Shown: positions 1 to 7,276 of the stretch, one piece after another
Layout: each line of letters begins with the position of its first letter
How positions within the stretch are numbered: position 1 is the first letter of the stretch
DNA from: JBBDWJ01 sp040902925
Lineage (GTDB): Bacteria; Acidobacteriota; Terriglobia; Bryobacterales; UBA6623
Length of the DNA stretch: 28,388 nucleotides
Assembly (NCBI GenBank): GCA_040902925.1
Contig: JBBDWJ010000170.1
Span: 1-28,388 of the forward strand
Direction of reading: 5' to 3'
Made by a program: the position numbers and the translations under genes
The notes under the pieces: model-generated
Told to the model about the DNA's origin: nothing
Database searches by the model: none
The model's input: the letters and a program-made list of their open reading frames with translations, nothing else

Positions 1-17
1 ACAGTGCGGGAAAGCTG

Positions 18-81
18 GTGGCCCCACCCTCGCGGGTAGGGCTCGGATCGCCTGCGGCGATTTCGGAATCCACCGCATGAC
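18..81 (+). repeat. Two-hairpin dispersed repeat, copy 1
   Basis: This 64-bp element has a second copy at 5449-5513. The right-hand 43 bases (39-81) are identical in both, and the left part differs by a few substitutions and one gap. It can fold into two hairpins. The first pairs CCCCACC with GGTAGGG around a CTCGCG loop, with one mismatch. The second pairs ATCGCC with GGCGAT around TGC. Where copy 1 has a C-G pair in the first stem, copy 2 has T-A, so pairing is kept. I do not recognise the family; it could be a REP-like element or a structured RNA module. Confidence 0.8.
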
Positions 82-129
82 GGCGGCGAGAAGGCCCGTA
101 GCGCGGAAGACCTCGGCCCGCGATTGCAT

Positions 130-159
130 CTGACCGGCCAAGGCCCGCTCGGTTACAAT
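130..159 (+). promoter_or_regulatory. Candidate promoter for the P-loop ATPase gene
   Basis: A -35-like CTGACC (130-135) and a good -10 TACAAT (154-159) are separated by 18 bases. Transcription would start near 166, giving a leader of about 30 bases to the ATG at 196. This supports choosing that ATG over the upstream in-frame TTG at 124, which lies outside such a transcript. It is a sequence match only. Confidence 0.4.
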
Positions 160-195
160 TTAGGCCCCTGTCCCACGTCGGGGCGCCGGAACCCA

Positions 196-2970
196 ATGAG
201 TGAGCTAAGCCAGCTTTGGGAGTCGTTTAGCGGTGATTTCGAGGCCCGCAATCAGCGGCTGATCGAAGAGCTGCAGGCGTCTTGGCAGGATTTGGCGGGC
301 CTGTTGGACGCCGTGGAACCCGAGCTGGCGTGGGCCGGCGAGCGCAAATGGGAAGCCGGCAAGCTCGACTCGCTGCGGGCGTTGTTCGGTGAAGCGGCAA
401 ACCGCATGCTGCTGGCTCCGCTGGCGCGCAACGAGCGATTGAGGCCGCAGGGGCGCGCCCTGGCGGCGATCGAAGACCACCGCGCCGCTCTCGACGACTT
501 GACCCGGCACCTGCCCGCCACTCTGGAAGTTATCGGCCGCGAGCTCGCTGAAACCGTGGGCCCGCTTGCCGCGGCGAGTTGGAGAAGCTATCCGCTGCGC
601 TGGCGCCGCAAGCCGCGCCCCGCCCATGTCCGCGCAGCGAGCCGGTTGTTCCTGCAAAGCTGGCAGCGGCGGCAGGCCAAGCTGCAAGGCGAATTGCTGT
701 TGTGGATGGCGCAAGCCTCGCTGGCGCTCATCGACCCTTGGCAGGCGCTGCGCGATGAAGCCTTGCGTTGCCTGGATGGCTCGGGCTCTGATCCCAAGGA
801 ATACGAAAGTGACTGCGAGCGCTGGCTGGCGTTGAAACAACGGCTGCGGCAGCGCGCCGAACGCACTTTGGGCCGCCTGCGAGCGCGAGTGGGAGAGAGC
901 CAAAAGGGGCTGGCGGGGGCTTGGCTGCGGTCGACAGTTTCGCCCGAGACGGCCAACCTGGCGCAGCCCGATCCGCTGACAGACTACGGCGTCTATTGGT
1001 CGCGGCAGCGCGCGGCGATCCTGGCGCAACACGACATCGAGCGCCGGCTCATCGAGCTCGGCGGACTTTCGGCCGAAGAGACCGAGCGCACCGTCGATTC
1101 GATCGAGACCGAGCACGGCCAACTGCTCCAAGAGCTGGAGGCGTTTGGCGGCTGGCTGGAGGGCTGGCAGCCCGGGCAGACCGCGGCGCTGCCGTCTCCG
1201 ATAGCGGAACTGGTTTCGGCGGAGGACCGCGTGCGCTATTGGGCCGCGGCGATTTCGCGGCGTTCGAACGCCGTGCTGCACGCCTCGATCGAGACGATTG
1301 AGCCGCGGCGGGCGTTGCCGGGCTGGCGGCAGCGCTGGGGCCAGATCCGGCTGGCGCCGGCGTTTCAGGCGGCGCTGGGGCGGGTGGGCACGGCGGAATA
1401 CGTCAGCGGGCTCAAGGAGGCCGAAGGTATTCACCGCCGCACCTTGCGCGAGATCGAGCGAGCCCGCGAGGTCGTGACCTACGGGTTGGAAGTGGGGCAC
1501 GCCGGAGAACCAGGCGGCGAGCAGATCGCGCGCGAGAGCGTTGAAAACGCCAAATCCCTCGTTGCTTTTCAAAAGAAAAAGACGCGCCCGCTGCGGCGGT
1601 TGGCTGAGGCAAGCCTGGTTGAGGCGTTGGCGGCGGCGTTTTCGCAGTGCTACGGCGCGGTCGAGGAAGGCCGCTTCGGGCTGTGGTCGCGGCTGGCGAG
1701 GCAGCGCGGCAGGCGCACCGCGGCTTACCTGTTTCAACGCGGCGGCCGCTATGGGCAGGAAGGGTCGCGGCTGCTGTGGGACTGGGGCCAAACCGCTTAC
1801 CGCGGCGCGCTGATCGAGATCGGCTTGGAGCGGCAGCGGGACCAACGGCTGGATCACGTCACGCGGCGCGCCGCGCTGGAGGTCGACGACCGGACGGAAG
1901 TTTATCAGCAACTGCCGATGATCTACCGGCGGCTATTCCGTCTGGAGCCGGTGCAGGACCCGCGCTTTCTGGTCGGACGCGAAGCGGAGATGGCGGCGCT
2001 GACGGAGGCTCGCGAGCGCTGGAACGCCGCCAAGCCCGTGTCGGTGGTGCTGATTGGCGAGCGCGGCAGCGGCAAGTCCAGCCTGCTCAACTGCGCCACG
2101 GTTCGCGTGTTTTCCGGCGTCGAGCCGATCCGCGCCTCGCTTTGCGAGCGTATTCTCGACGCGGCGCAGATGGACGCCTTTTTGCGCCAGGCGCTGCAAC
2201 TCCCCGCCGACGCCGACCTGCTCGAGTCGTTGCGCGCGGAACGCCGCGTGATCCTGCTCGAGGAAGTCGAAAGAGCGTTCCTGCGGCGGGTCGATGGTTT
2301 CGACGCCCTGCGGCGGCTGCTGTCGCTGGTGGCGGACAGTTGCCGCACCACGTTGTGGGTGCTGTGCCTCAATCAGCTTGCCTTCAAGTTTCTCAATGCG
2401 GCTGTTGGAGTAGAGCAGGTTTTTTCGCACCGTATCAACGCGATGTCGGTTGAGCCCGAGCATCTCAAGAACGCGATTCTGCTGCGTCACAATCTCTCGG
2501 GCCTGCGATTGCGATTTGCGCGGCCGCCGAGCCGTCATCCGCTGGTCGAGCGGCTGCGGCGTCCTCTGGGGCTCGACCGCCGGGCGCGCGAGGCTTTTTT
2601 CGACGCACTCTATCAGCAATCGGAAGGCGTGTTTCGTTCCGCTTTCGAGCTGTGGCATCGCTATATCGACAGCGCCCATGGCGGCGTCCTGCGGATGCGG
2701 TTTCCGGACGCCGTGGATGCCGATCCGCTCATTACGGGGCTCGGCCGTGAGGATTTGTTCACCTTGCAGGCGGTGTTGCAACACGGCGGCCTGACTTTCG
2801 CGGAGTGTGCGCAGGTTTTCTGCATTCCGGAACATTCGGCACGGGCGCGCATCGAGGGGCTGTTGGATCGAGGGATTCTGGAGCGCGAGCCGGGCGCGCC
2901 GGGCTGGCGCGTGCGTTCGGAAGCCGGCTATTTGGTGCGCAAGGCGCTTGACCGGCAGAATTTGCTTTAG
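196..2970 (+). CDS. Large P-loop ATPase with helical N-terminus and C-terminal winged-helix-like region
   Basis: This 924-residue protein is of no family I can name. Residues 1-580 or so are rich in Arg, Glu, Ala and Leu and look all-helical, with probable coiled coil. A Walker A motif, GERGSGKS, lies at 621-628. A Walker B-like strand, VILLEE (685-690), ends in Glu-Glu rather than Asp-Glu. The last 75 residues (helix, short loops, then Gly-Trp-Arg-Val) look like a winged helix. The layout of P-loop core plus C-terminal wHTH recalls AAA+/STAND-type regulatory ATPases, in which the long N-terminus would sense or bind a partner. The ATG at 196 is chosen because a promoter-like sequence lies just upstream; no strong Shine-Dalgarno is seen. 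An MscS channel gene follows 136 bases downstream on the same strand, so the two may form one unit. The function is inferred and not established. Confidence 0.8.
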   Translation: MSELSQLWESFSGDFEARNQRLIEELQASWQDLAGLLDAVEPELAWAGERKWEAGKLDSLRALFGEAANRMLLAPLARNERLRPQGRALAAIEDHRAALDDLTRHLPATLEVIGRELAETVGPLAAASWRSYPLRWRRKPRPAHVRAASRLFLQSWQRRQAKLQGELLLWMAQASLALIDPWQALRDEALRCLDGSGSDPKEYESDCERWLALKQRLRQRAERTLGRLRARVGESQKGLAGAWLRSTVSPETANLAQPDPLTDYGVYWSRQRAAILAQHDIERRLIELGGLSAEETERTVDSIETEHGQLLQELEAFGGWLEGWQPGQTAALPSPIAELVSAEDRVRYWAAAISRRSNAVLHASIETIEPRRALPGWRQRWGQIRLAPAFQAALGRVGTAEYVSGLKEAEGIHRRTLREIERAREVVTYGLEVGHAGEPGGEQIARESVENAKSLVAFQKKKTRPLRRLAEASLVEALAAAFSQCYGAVEEGRFGLWSRLARQRGRRTAAYLFQRGGRYGQEGSRLLWDWGQTAYRGALIEIGLERQRDQRLDHVTRRAALEVDDRTEVYQQLPMIYRRLFRLEPVQDPRFLVGREAEMAALTEARERWNAAKPVSVVLIGERGSGKSSLLNCATVRVFSGVEPIRASLCERILDAAQMDAFLRQALQLPADADLLESLRAERRVILLEEVERAFLRRVDGFDALRRLLSLVADSCRTTLWVLCLNQLAFKFLNAAVGVEQVFSHRINAMSVEPEHLKNAILLRHNLSGLRLRFARPPSRHPLVERLRRPLGLDRRAREAFFDALYQQSEGVFRSAFELWHRYIDSAHGGVLRMRFPDAVDADPLITGLGREDLFTLQAVLQHGGLTFAECAQVFCIPEHSARARIEGLLDRGILEREPGAPGWRVRSEAGYLVRKALDRQNLL

Positions 2971-3016
2971 CTTGTGCGGGGATTGGGGCGGAAGGAATGG
3001 GCAAAGATTAGACAAA

Positions 3017-3080
3017 GGCAAGACAGAAGGCAAGACAGAAGGCAAGGCAAAAGGCAAAGTGCAAAAGGCAAAAGGCAAAA
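3017..3080 (+). repeat. Short-period repeat array, copy 1 (12-bp then 7-bp units)
   Basis: Two perfect 12-bp units (GGCAAGACAGAA, 3017-3040) are followed after GGCAA by five 7-bp units (3046-3080) of consensus GGCAAAA, one of them the variant TGCAAAA. The array lies between the ATPase and MscS genes. Bases 3042-3076 match the reverse complement of 22580-22614 with a single mismatch over 35 bases, including the variant unit in the same place. The two arrays therefore share ancestry and did not arise by independent slippage. Confidence 0.85.
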
Positions 3081-3106
3081 GTTAGGATGGACCGAAGGAG
3101 GCTGCT

Positions 3107-3991
3107 ATGAATTTATGGATGGCGCCATTCGCCATGCTGCAACAGGCGGCGCCCGGGCCTTCTCTGCTCGATCGACTGACGCTGGTCAATATTCTGTCGG
3201 CCGCTACTTTGTTGCTGATTGTCTGGCTGCTGATCCGGCTGATCGAAAAACTTCTGGATCTGCTCAGTAGCCGCGCATCGCGGGCGCGGTTCTTTTTCAA
3301 GCGCCTTGGGCCGGTCACTCGCATCACGCTGTGGATCGTCGCCGCGCTTGCGATCGTCGATATCTTCGCGGGCGAAAATCAGACCACTTTCTTCGCCGGC
3401 ATCGCCTCGATCGGAATTGCCCTCGGCCTGGGCGCTCAAGACCTGATCAAGAACGTGGTGGGCGGGCTCGTGGTGCTCACCGACCGGCCTTATCAGCTTG
3501 GCGACCGCGTCAAGATTGGCGACGCCTACGGCGAGATCGACCATATCGGATTGCGCAGCACCAAACTCACAACGCCCGACGACACGCGGGTGACGATTCC
3601 CAACGCCGATATTCTTACCTGCCATGTGTACAACGCGAACTCCGGCGTGCCCGATTGCCAAGTGGTGACCGATCTGTTTCTGCCGCACGATACCGACCCC
3701 GACTTGGCGATTCGCGTCGGCAACGAGGTGGCCTACACGTCGCCTTATATTTTGTTGAGCAAACCGGTGGCGGTATTGGTGGCGGATTGCTACGACCAGC
3801 AGCCCTATTTGCGGCTGCGCGTCAAAGCGTATGTTTACGATCATCGCCTCGAGCCGCGTTTGCAGAGCGATGTTACCGCGCGGGCGAAGCGCGAGTTTCT
3901 CAAACTTGGCATCTTGCAGCGCTGGAAGGGGCAGGAGGGCGGCGCCGAGGGTGCTTCCGAGGAAGAAAGCCCGGTTTCGGATCCGCGCTAA
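3107..3991 (+). CDS. MscS-family small-conductance mechanosensitive channel
   Basis: This 294-residue inner-membrane channel would open under membrane tension to release solutes, as MscS-family proteins do. Three hydrophobic segments are visible at about 28-48, 68-90 and 95-125. The third carries the Gly/Ala-rich pore helix (FFAGIASIGIALGLGAQ), followed by the signature KNVVGGLVVLTDRPYQLGD and the beta domain (GEIDHIGLRSTKLTTPD, VTIPNADI). A cytosolic alpha/beta domain and an acidic tail follow. The start is well set by GAAGGAGG (3094-3101) five bases before ATG. Length is typical of a minimal MscS. The neighbouring upstream ATPase on the same strand raises the possibility that channel gating is tied to an ATP-driven partner. 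The family call is firm; the link to the ATPase is a guess. Confidence 0.95.
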   Translation: MNLWMAPFAMLQQAAPGPSLLDRLTLVNILSAATLLLIVWLLIRLIEKLLDLLSSRASRARFFFKRLGPVTRITLWIVAALAIVDIFAGENQTTFFAGIASIGIALGLGAQDLIKNVVGGLVVLTDRPYQLGDRVKIGDAYGEIDHIGLRSTKLTTPDDTRVTIPNADILTCHVYNANSGVPDCQVVTDLFLPHDTDPDLAIRVGNEVAYTSPYILLSKPVAVLVADCYDQQPYLRLRVKAYVYDHRLEPRLQSDVTARAKREFLKLGILQRWKGQEGGAEGASEEESPVSDPR

Positions 3992-4010
3992 CGATCGCGG
4001 CGCAAGGCGG

Positions 4011-4604
4011 CTATTCGACCGAGCCCAGCACGCCGCTGAACAGATGTCCGGAATACTGCGGAATCCGGATTCCCAGATGCGTCGCCATCAACCTTTTGTT
4101 GTTGTCCGATGGGTCGTCGCTGTGGCCTACAGTTGCCTTTGCGGCGCCTCCCAGATTGTGAATGTCCGACACGACGCTGCGGGTCGGATGCGCGTCCAGC
4201 TTGTTGTGCATCAGCTCGTGGAAGGCGATGATGGCCAATAGTCTGCCGATGCGGGCATCGCCCGCCGATTCGGAGATGAACACTTCCGAGATCATGCCCT
4301 GGTCGGTCATGACCGTGCCGCCGCCGGCATGAGCGGCGTTGGATTTCGCCACGCTTTTGATGAGACTGCGCCGCGGATTCGGCACGAAGTAGATGATCAT
4401 CTCATCGTCGTCGAGCAGCGCCACGTTCGATGTCCACCAGCAGTGTACGGTGGAGCCTCGAAAAGCAGTGGATCTTTTGCAGATGTCATCGAACCAGTGC
4501 GTCATATTATTCGCGATGGTCTCACGAATCGCCTTGGTCCAGTAATACTCGTGATCGCGGCTCAGGTCTTTCAGAAGAACGTTGTAGACAGGGCGTCTGG
4601 CCAT
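4011..4604 (-). CDS. Small metzincin-like zinc metalloprotease candidate
   Basis: This 197-residue protein has a zincin signature in residues 129-139, HELMHNKLDAH. His129, Glu130, His133 and His139 fit HExxHxxxxxH spacing. In metzincins the eighth position is normally Gly; here it is Leu136. A Met at 173 lies where a Met-turn could be. No signal peptide is visible, so it may act in the cytoplasm. The minus-strand sequence GAAAGGA, about nine bases before the ATG, supports the start. Its 3' end converges on mscS with only 19 bases between, and its 5' end faces a hypothetical gene. Base use looks less GC-biased than its neighbours, which may indicate transfer. I do not recognise a named family; the protease call rests on the motif alone. 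Confidence 0.75.
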   Translation of the reverse strand: MARRPVYNVLLKDLSRDHEYYWTKAIRETIANNMTHWFDDICKRSTAFRGSTVHCWWTSNVALLDDDEMIIYFVPNPRRSLIKSVAKSNAAHAGGGTVMTDQGMISEVFISESAGDARIGRLLAIIAFHELMHNKLDAHPTRSVVSDIHNLGGAAKATVGHSDDPSDNNKRLMATHLGIRIPQYSGHLFSGVLGSVE

Positions 4605-4679
4605 GGTCGATTTTCCTTTCGAATGGCGACCAGAACGCTGCGTGGAGCGAAACCCGCCGCGAGGCCAGTTTACGCCGGA

Positions 4680-5198
4680 ATGCCAGGTGAGTCAACGCAG
4701 AAGTGCGGCGCCGGCGCATTGAAGGCTGAGGCGCTGCCACTTTTGCGAGGGCTTCAAGAGTCAAGCCCGCACCAATCGGTGCGCGAGACCGCGGCGGCTG
4801 CAGCGAAGAAAATCGAGGCGCGATCGCGTCGAGTCGATTTGCCTGATGCAAGCCCAGCGATGTTGCCGCAAGGGTATGCCTCTACGTCGATCGAGTTCGA
4901 TACGGATTACGTTCTGGAGCTGATGTCGATTCTCGAGCGTGAATTGCAAGGCCGGCTGAAGCCAGGGGTCGCGCAACAGATGGCGCTCTCCGCGAACCAG
5001 CTAAAGCGCGGCCGACGTCGATTTCACATCGTACCGTTCACGTTACCCGATGGAGTCGTGACCCAGTTCTGCTTCGGGCTATACGCGGAGGACGAGGACG
5101 TCACAGTCTTAGAAATTCACTTCGATGCAAGGCTGCGAGACGCTGTTGGTGCAGCGCTACGTCGCTTGATGGAAGGCGATTCCGCAAACCGCAAGTGA
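4680..5198 (+). CDS. Hypothetical protein with HEAT-like N-terminal segment
   Basis: The reading frame is open upstream, so the start is uncertain. ATGs lie at 4623 (18 bases from the divergent protease gene), 4680 and 4860. I use 4680, giving 172 residues. Residues about 15-50 (EALPLLRGL to AAAAAKKIEA) resemble one HEAT-type helical repeat. The remainder has a helix (YVLELMSILERELQ) and then strand-like segments (FHIVPFTL, FCFGLYAED, VTVLEIHFD). No signal peptide or catalytic motif is seen. The short repeat segment and poor start signals suggest it could be the 3' remnant of a longer HEAT protein cut at the protease boundary. No function can be assigned. Confidence 0.45.
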   Translation: MPGESTQKCGAGALKAEALPLLRGLQESSPHQSVRETAAAAAKKIEARSRRVDLPDASPAMLPQGYASTSIEFDTDYVLELMSILERELQGRLKPGVAQQMALSANQLKRGRRRFHIVPFTLPDGVVTQFCFGLYAEDEDVTVLEIHFDARLRDAVGAALRRLMEGDSANRK

Positions 5199-5448
5199 AT
5201 CTGCTCGCTACGCCACGATCCGCTTTGTCGATGCGGATCATCTGTCGCGGAGTGGGAATTTTTACGGGGCGGGGAACGCAGGTCCGCCGAAAACTTCCAA
5301 TATTCGCGCGCACAGTAGAGCGCGCGTAGCAGAACGATGGCGTGAAAAGGCCGTCAGCCATGCCTCGGCGGCCTGCATCGGGAACGTAGCCTCATGGTCG
5401 CGCTCTTCCCCTGACGGACCGTGGTCAACATGCGGCCTCTGGCAGCCC

Positions 5449-5513
5449 GTGGACCCCATCCTCGCGGATGGGGCTCGGATCGCCTGCGGCGATTTCGGAA
5501 TCCACCGCATGAC
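5449..5513 (+). repeat. Two-hairpin dispersed repeat, copy 2
   Basis: This is the partner of the element at 18-81. The first hairpin is perfect here: CCCCATC pairs with GATGGGG around the loop CTCGCG. The second is unchanged: ATCGCC pairs with GGCGAT around TGC. Compared with copy 1, a C-G pair of the first stem has become T-A, and a mismatch has become a pair. Both copies are in intergenic DNA and in the same orientation. Confidence 0.85.
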
Positions 5514-5758
5514 ACGGAACCGGCACGCACGTTTAGGACACTACCGGGCCGCGCGCGCTTGTTGACATGTAATGTTTCCGTGGGTACGGCGAAGAAATGG
5601 CCAACTCTAAAGCGGCCTTCGCGAAGGTGCTCGAATCGAGCGCCTCCGGTTGGCAAGTACGGTTCCTCCGCTGGATGCCTCTGGCGTCCGGCGTACCCCA
5701 TGCCGCGTCAAACGCTCCCCCCGCCATGCCGGCGCGCCGAGTTTTTTCAACCCCCCGG

Positions 5759-5787
5759 TTGTGGTTAACGTTCACAGGGGCTACTAT
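5759..5787 (+). promoter_or_regulatory. Candidate promoter of the oxidoreductase gene
   Basis: A -35-like TTGTGG (5759-5764) and a -10-like TACTAT (5782-5787) are exactly 17 bases apart, and the ribosome site AGGGGGT follows at 5803-5809. Transcription would begin about 23 bases before the ATG. The hexamers are only partial matches (3/6 and 4/6), so this is a candidate. Confidence 0.4.
5763..5776 (+). promoter_or_regulatory. Possible LacI/GalR-type operator
   Basis: GGTTAACGTTCACA has the central CG and flanking A/T-rich half sites of LacI/CcpA-type operators (general pattern TGNAANCGNTNNCA), missing two of the conserved positions. It lies between the -35 and -10 hexamers of the oxidoreductase promoter, where a bound repressor would block transcription. 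No regulator gene is in the window, so this is an inference. Confidence 0.3.
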
Positions 5788-5816
5788 AAAGGGGACCTTT
5801 TTAGGGGGTAACGACA

Positions 5817-7109
5817 ATGGAACGAAGGACTTTCATGAAAAGCGCGGCGGGCGCGGCGCTGGCGACGTCAGCCGCGAAATCCGCCGACAGCGTGCTGGGC
5901 GCCAACGACACGATCCGCGTAGCCGTCCTCGGCGTCAACGGCCGCGGGCAGAGCCACATCGGCGGGCTGCAGCCTCTCGATAACGTCGAGATCACCACGC
6001 TGGTCGATCCGGATCTTACTGTCGGCAACGAGCGTGCCGGCGAATTCGAAAAAAAATACGGCAAGCGCCCCAAGGTCGTGCAGGACATGCGGCGCGTGTT
6101 CGACGACAAAGACATCGACGTGGTCACCATCGCCACGCCCAATCACTGGCACACCTTGGCGGCCATCTGGGCCTGCCAGGCGGGTAAAGATGTTTACGTC
6201 GAAAAGCCGGCCACGCATTGCTACAACGAGGGCCTCAGCCTGATTGCAGCGGCGAAGAAGTATAACCGCATCGTGCAGCATGGCGTGCAACTGCGCAGCT
6301 CCGAAGCCGTTCGGGAAGCTGTCGCCAAGATGCGCGAGGGGATCATCGGCGATGTCTATATGGCGCGCGCCACGATCTTCAAGTGGCGGCCGAAGCTCGA
6401 GGAGTTTCCGAAATCGGAAGCGCCGCCCTCGACGCTCGACTACGACATGTGGGTCGGTCCCGGCAAGTTCCGCCCCTACTCGCGGCGGCACGTTCACTAC
6501 AACTGGCATTGGACGTGGGATTTCGGTAACGGCGAGATCGGCAACCAGGGTATTCACGAGACCGACATGCTGCAGTGGGGGCTGGACGTCGGAATGCCGA
6601 CGAAGATCACCTCGCTGGGCGGCCGGTACCTGTGGGACGATTACCGCGAGACGCCCGAGCTGCAGACGACTTTGATGGAGTTCGACGGCGGTAAGAAGTA
6701 CGCCGAAGTCGCGGTGCGGTTCTGGATCTCGAACAGCGAGACCGCCGAGGCTAACGGCAATCTGTTCTATGGCTCGGAAGGTTATCTGGCGATCAGCGGC
6801 TACGAGAAGTATCAGTTCTACATGGGCCGCAAGAAAGAGCCGGGCCCGTCGGGCGAAGCGCCGACCAAGCACTACGAGAATTTCATCAAGGCCGTGCGCA
6901 GCCGCAAGACCTCGGATCAGAACGGTCCGGTCGAGACCGCGCATTCCGCGGCCGGCATGGCGCACTTGGGCAACATCGCCCTGATGCGCGGCAAGATGCT
7001 GGATTTCGATCCGGCGACGAACCGCTTCACCAATGATGACGAGGCCAACAAGATGCTCGGCCAGGAGTATCGCAAGGGCTTCGAAGTTCCGGCGCCGGAC
7101 AAAGTCTGA
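5817..7109 (+). CDS. Tat-exported Gfo/Idh/MocA-family oxidoreductase
   Basis: This 430-residue protein belongs to the NAD(P)-dependent Gfo/Idh/MocA family, which oxidises or reduces sugars, inositols and related compounds. Residues 3-8, RRTFMK, form a twin-arginine motif followed by an Ala-rich stretch, so export in folded form with its cofactor is expected. The Rossmann loop is VAVLGVNGRGQSH. The family's conserved EKP (in VEKPATHCYNEG) and the C-terminal domain motif GEIGNQGIHETDMLQWGLD are present. The substrate cannot be read from the sequence. The start is set by AGGGGGT eight bases upstream. The gene stands alone, with its own promoter, a possible LacI-type operator and a strong terminator. 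Such Tat-signal members are numerous in Acidobacteriota and Planctomycetota and are commonly tied to carbohydrate use. Confidence 0.95.
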   Translation: MERRTFMKSAAGAALATSAAKSADSVLGANDTIRVAVLGVNGRGQSHIGGLQPLDNVEITTLVDPDLTVGNERAGEFEKKYGKRPKVVQDMRRVFDDKDIDVVTIATPNHWHTLAAIWACQAGKDVYVEKPATHCYNEGLSLIAAAKKYNRIVQHGVQLRSSEAVREAVAKMREGIIGDVYMARATIFKWRPKLEEFPKSEAPPSTLDYDMWVGPGKFRPYSRRHVHYNWHWTWDFGNGEIGNQGIHETDMLQWGLDVGMPTKITSLGGRYLWDDYRETPELQTTLMEFDGGKKYAEVAVRFWISNSETAEANGNLFYGSEGYLAISGYEKYQFYMGRKKEPGPSGEAPTKHYENFIKAVRSRKTSDQNGPVETAHSAAGMAHLGNIALMRGKMLDFDPATNRFTNDDEANKMLGQEYRKGFEVPAPDKV

Positions 7110-7130
7110 CGTTCCGCGGTAACGGGATGG

Positions 7131-7162
7131 AAAGGGCGTGCCTTCGGGTGCGCCCTTTTTTT
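7131..7162 (+). terminator. Intrinsic terminator with UUCG tetraloop
   Basis: An 11-bp stem (AAGGGCGTGCC with GGTGCGCCCTT, two G-U wobbles) is closed by a stable C(TTCG)G tetraloop and followed by a run of seven T. It lies 22 bases after the oxidoreductase stop codon and isolates that gene from the next cassette. Confidence 0.93.
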
Positions 7163-7238
7163 GATGACTAGTAACTCGGTCTCACGCCGCTGCTAAGAAT
7201 TCTTCGCGAGTATTTGTCCCTTCCAACGCGATGGCGCG

Positions 7239-7247
7239 TGCTATGAT
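7239..7247 (+). promoter_or_regulatory. Extended -10 promoter of the Clp-N/KAP cassette
   Basis: TGCTATGAT fits an extended -10 (TGnTATAAT with one difference). No good -35 is seen at the usual distance, as is common for extended -10 promoters. Transcription would begin near 7254, supporting the ATG at 7277 as the start over the TTG at 7247, which overlaps the -10 itself. Confidence 0.45.
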
Positions 7248-7276
7248 TGCTTCGCAATCGGCCCTTTGCGAATGAG

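Larger units (their letters stand above)
5199..5816. other. Gene-free stretch rich in palindromes
   Basis: No convincing gene is present; the open frames here lack start signals and family resemblance. The stretch holds a 7-bp perfect stem of alternating CG (5305-5311 with 5320-5326, loop ACAGTAGA), the second copy of the two-hairpin repeat (5449-5513), and two adjoining palindromes (CCTTCGCGAAGG at 5616-5627 and an almost perfect 19-bp one at 5626-5644). A small hairpin (CAACC/GGTTG, 5748-5761) runs into the promoter of the oxidoreductase gene. A consensus TTGACA at 5562-5567 has no matching -10. Confidence 0.6.

Noticed and set aside
205..1911. Long minus-strand open frame opposite the P-loop ATPase
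   Set aside because: It is the high-GC shadow of the ATPase gene; its product is Arg/Pro/Leu-rich with no family likeness or ribosome site.
5562..5567. Perfect TTGACA hexamer
   Set aside because: The hexamer 17 bases downstream is TACGGC and no coding region with a ribosome site follows closely, so I did not call a promoter.
5597..5983. Plus-strand open frame starting ATGGCC upstream of the oxidoreductase
   Set aside because: It runs out of frame into the oxidoreductase gene, its product has no family likeness, and no ribosome site precedes it.
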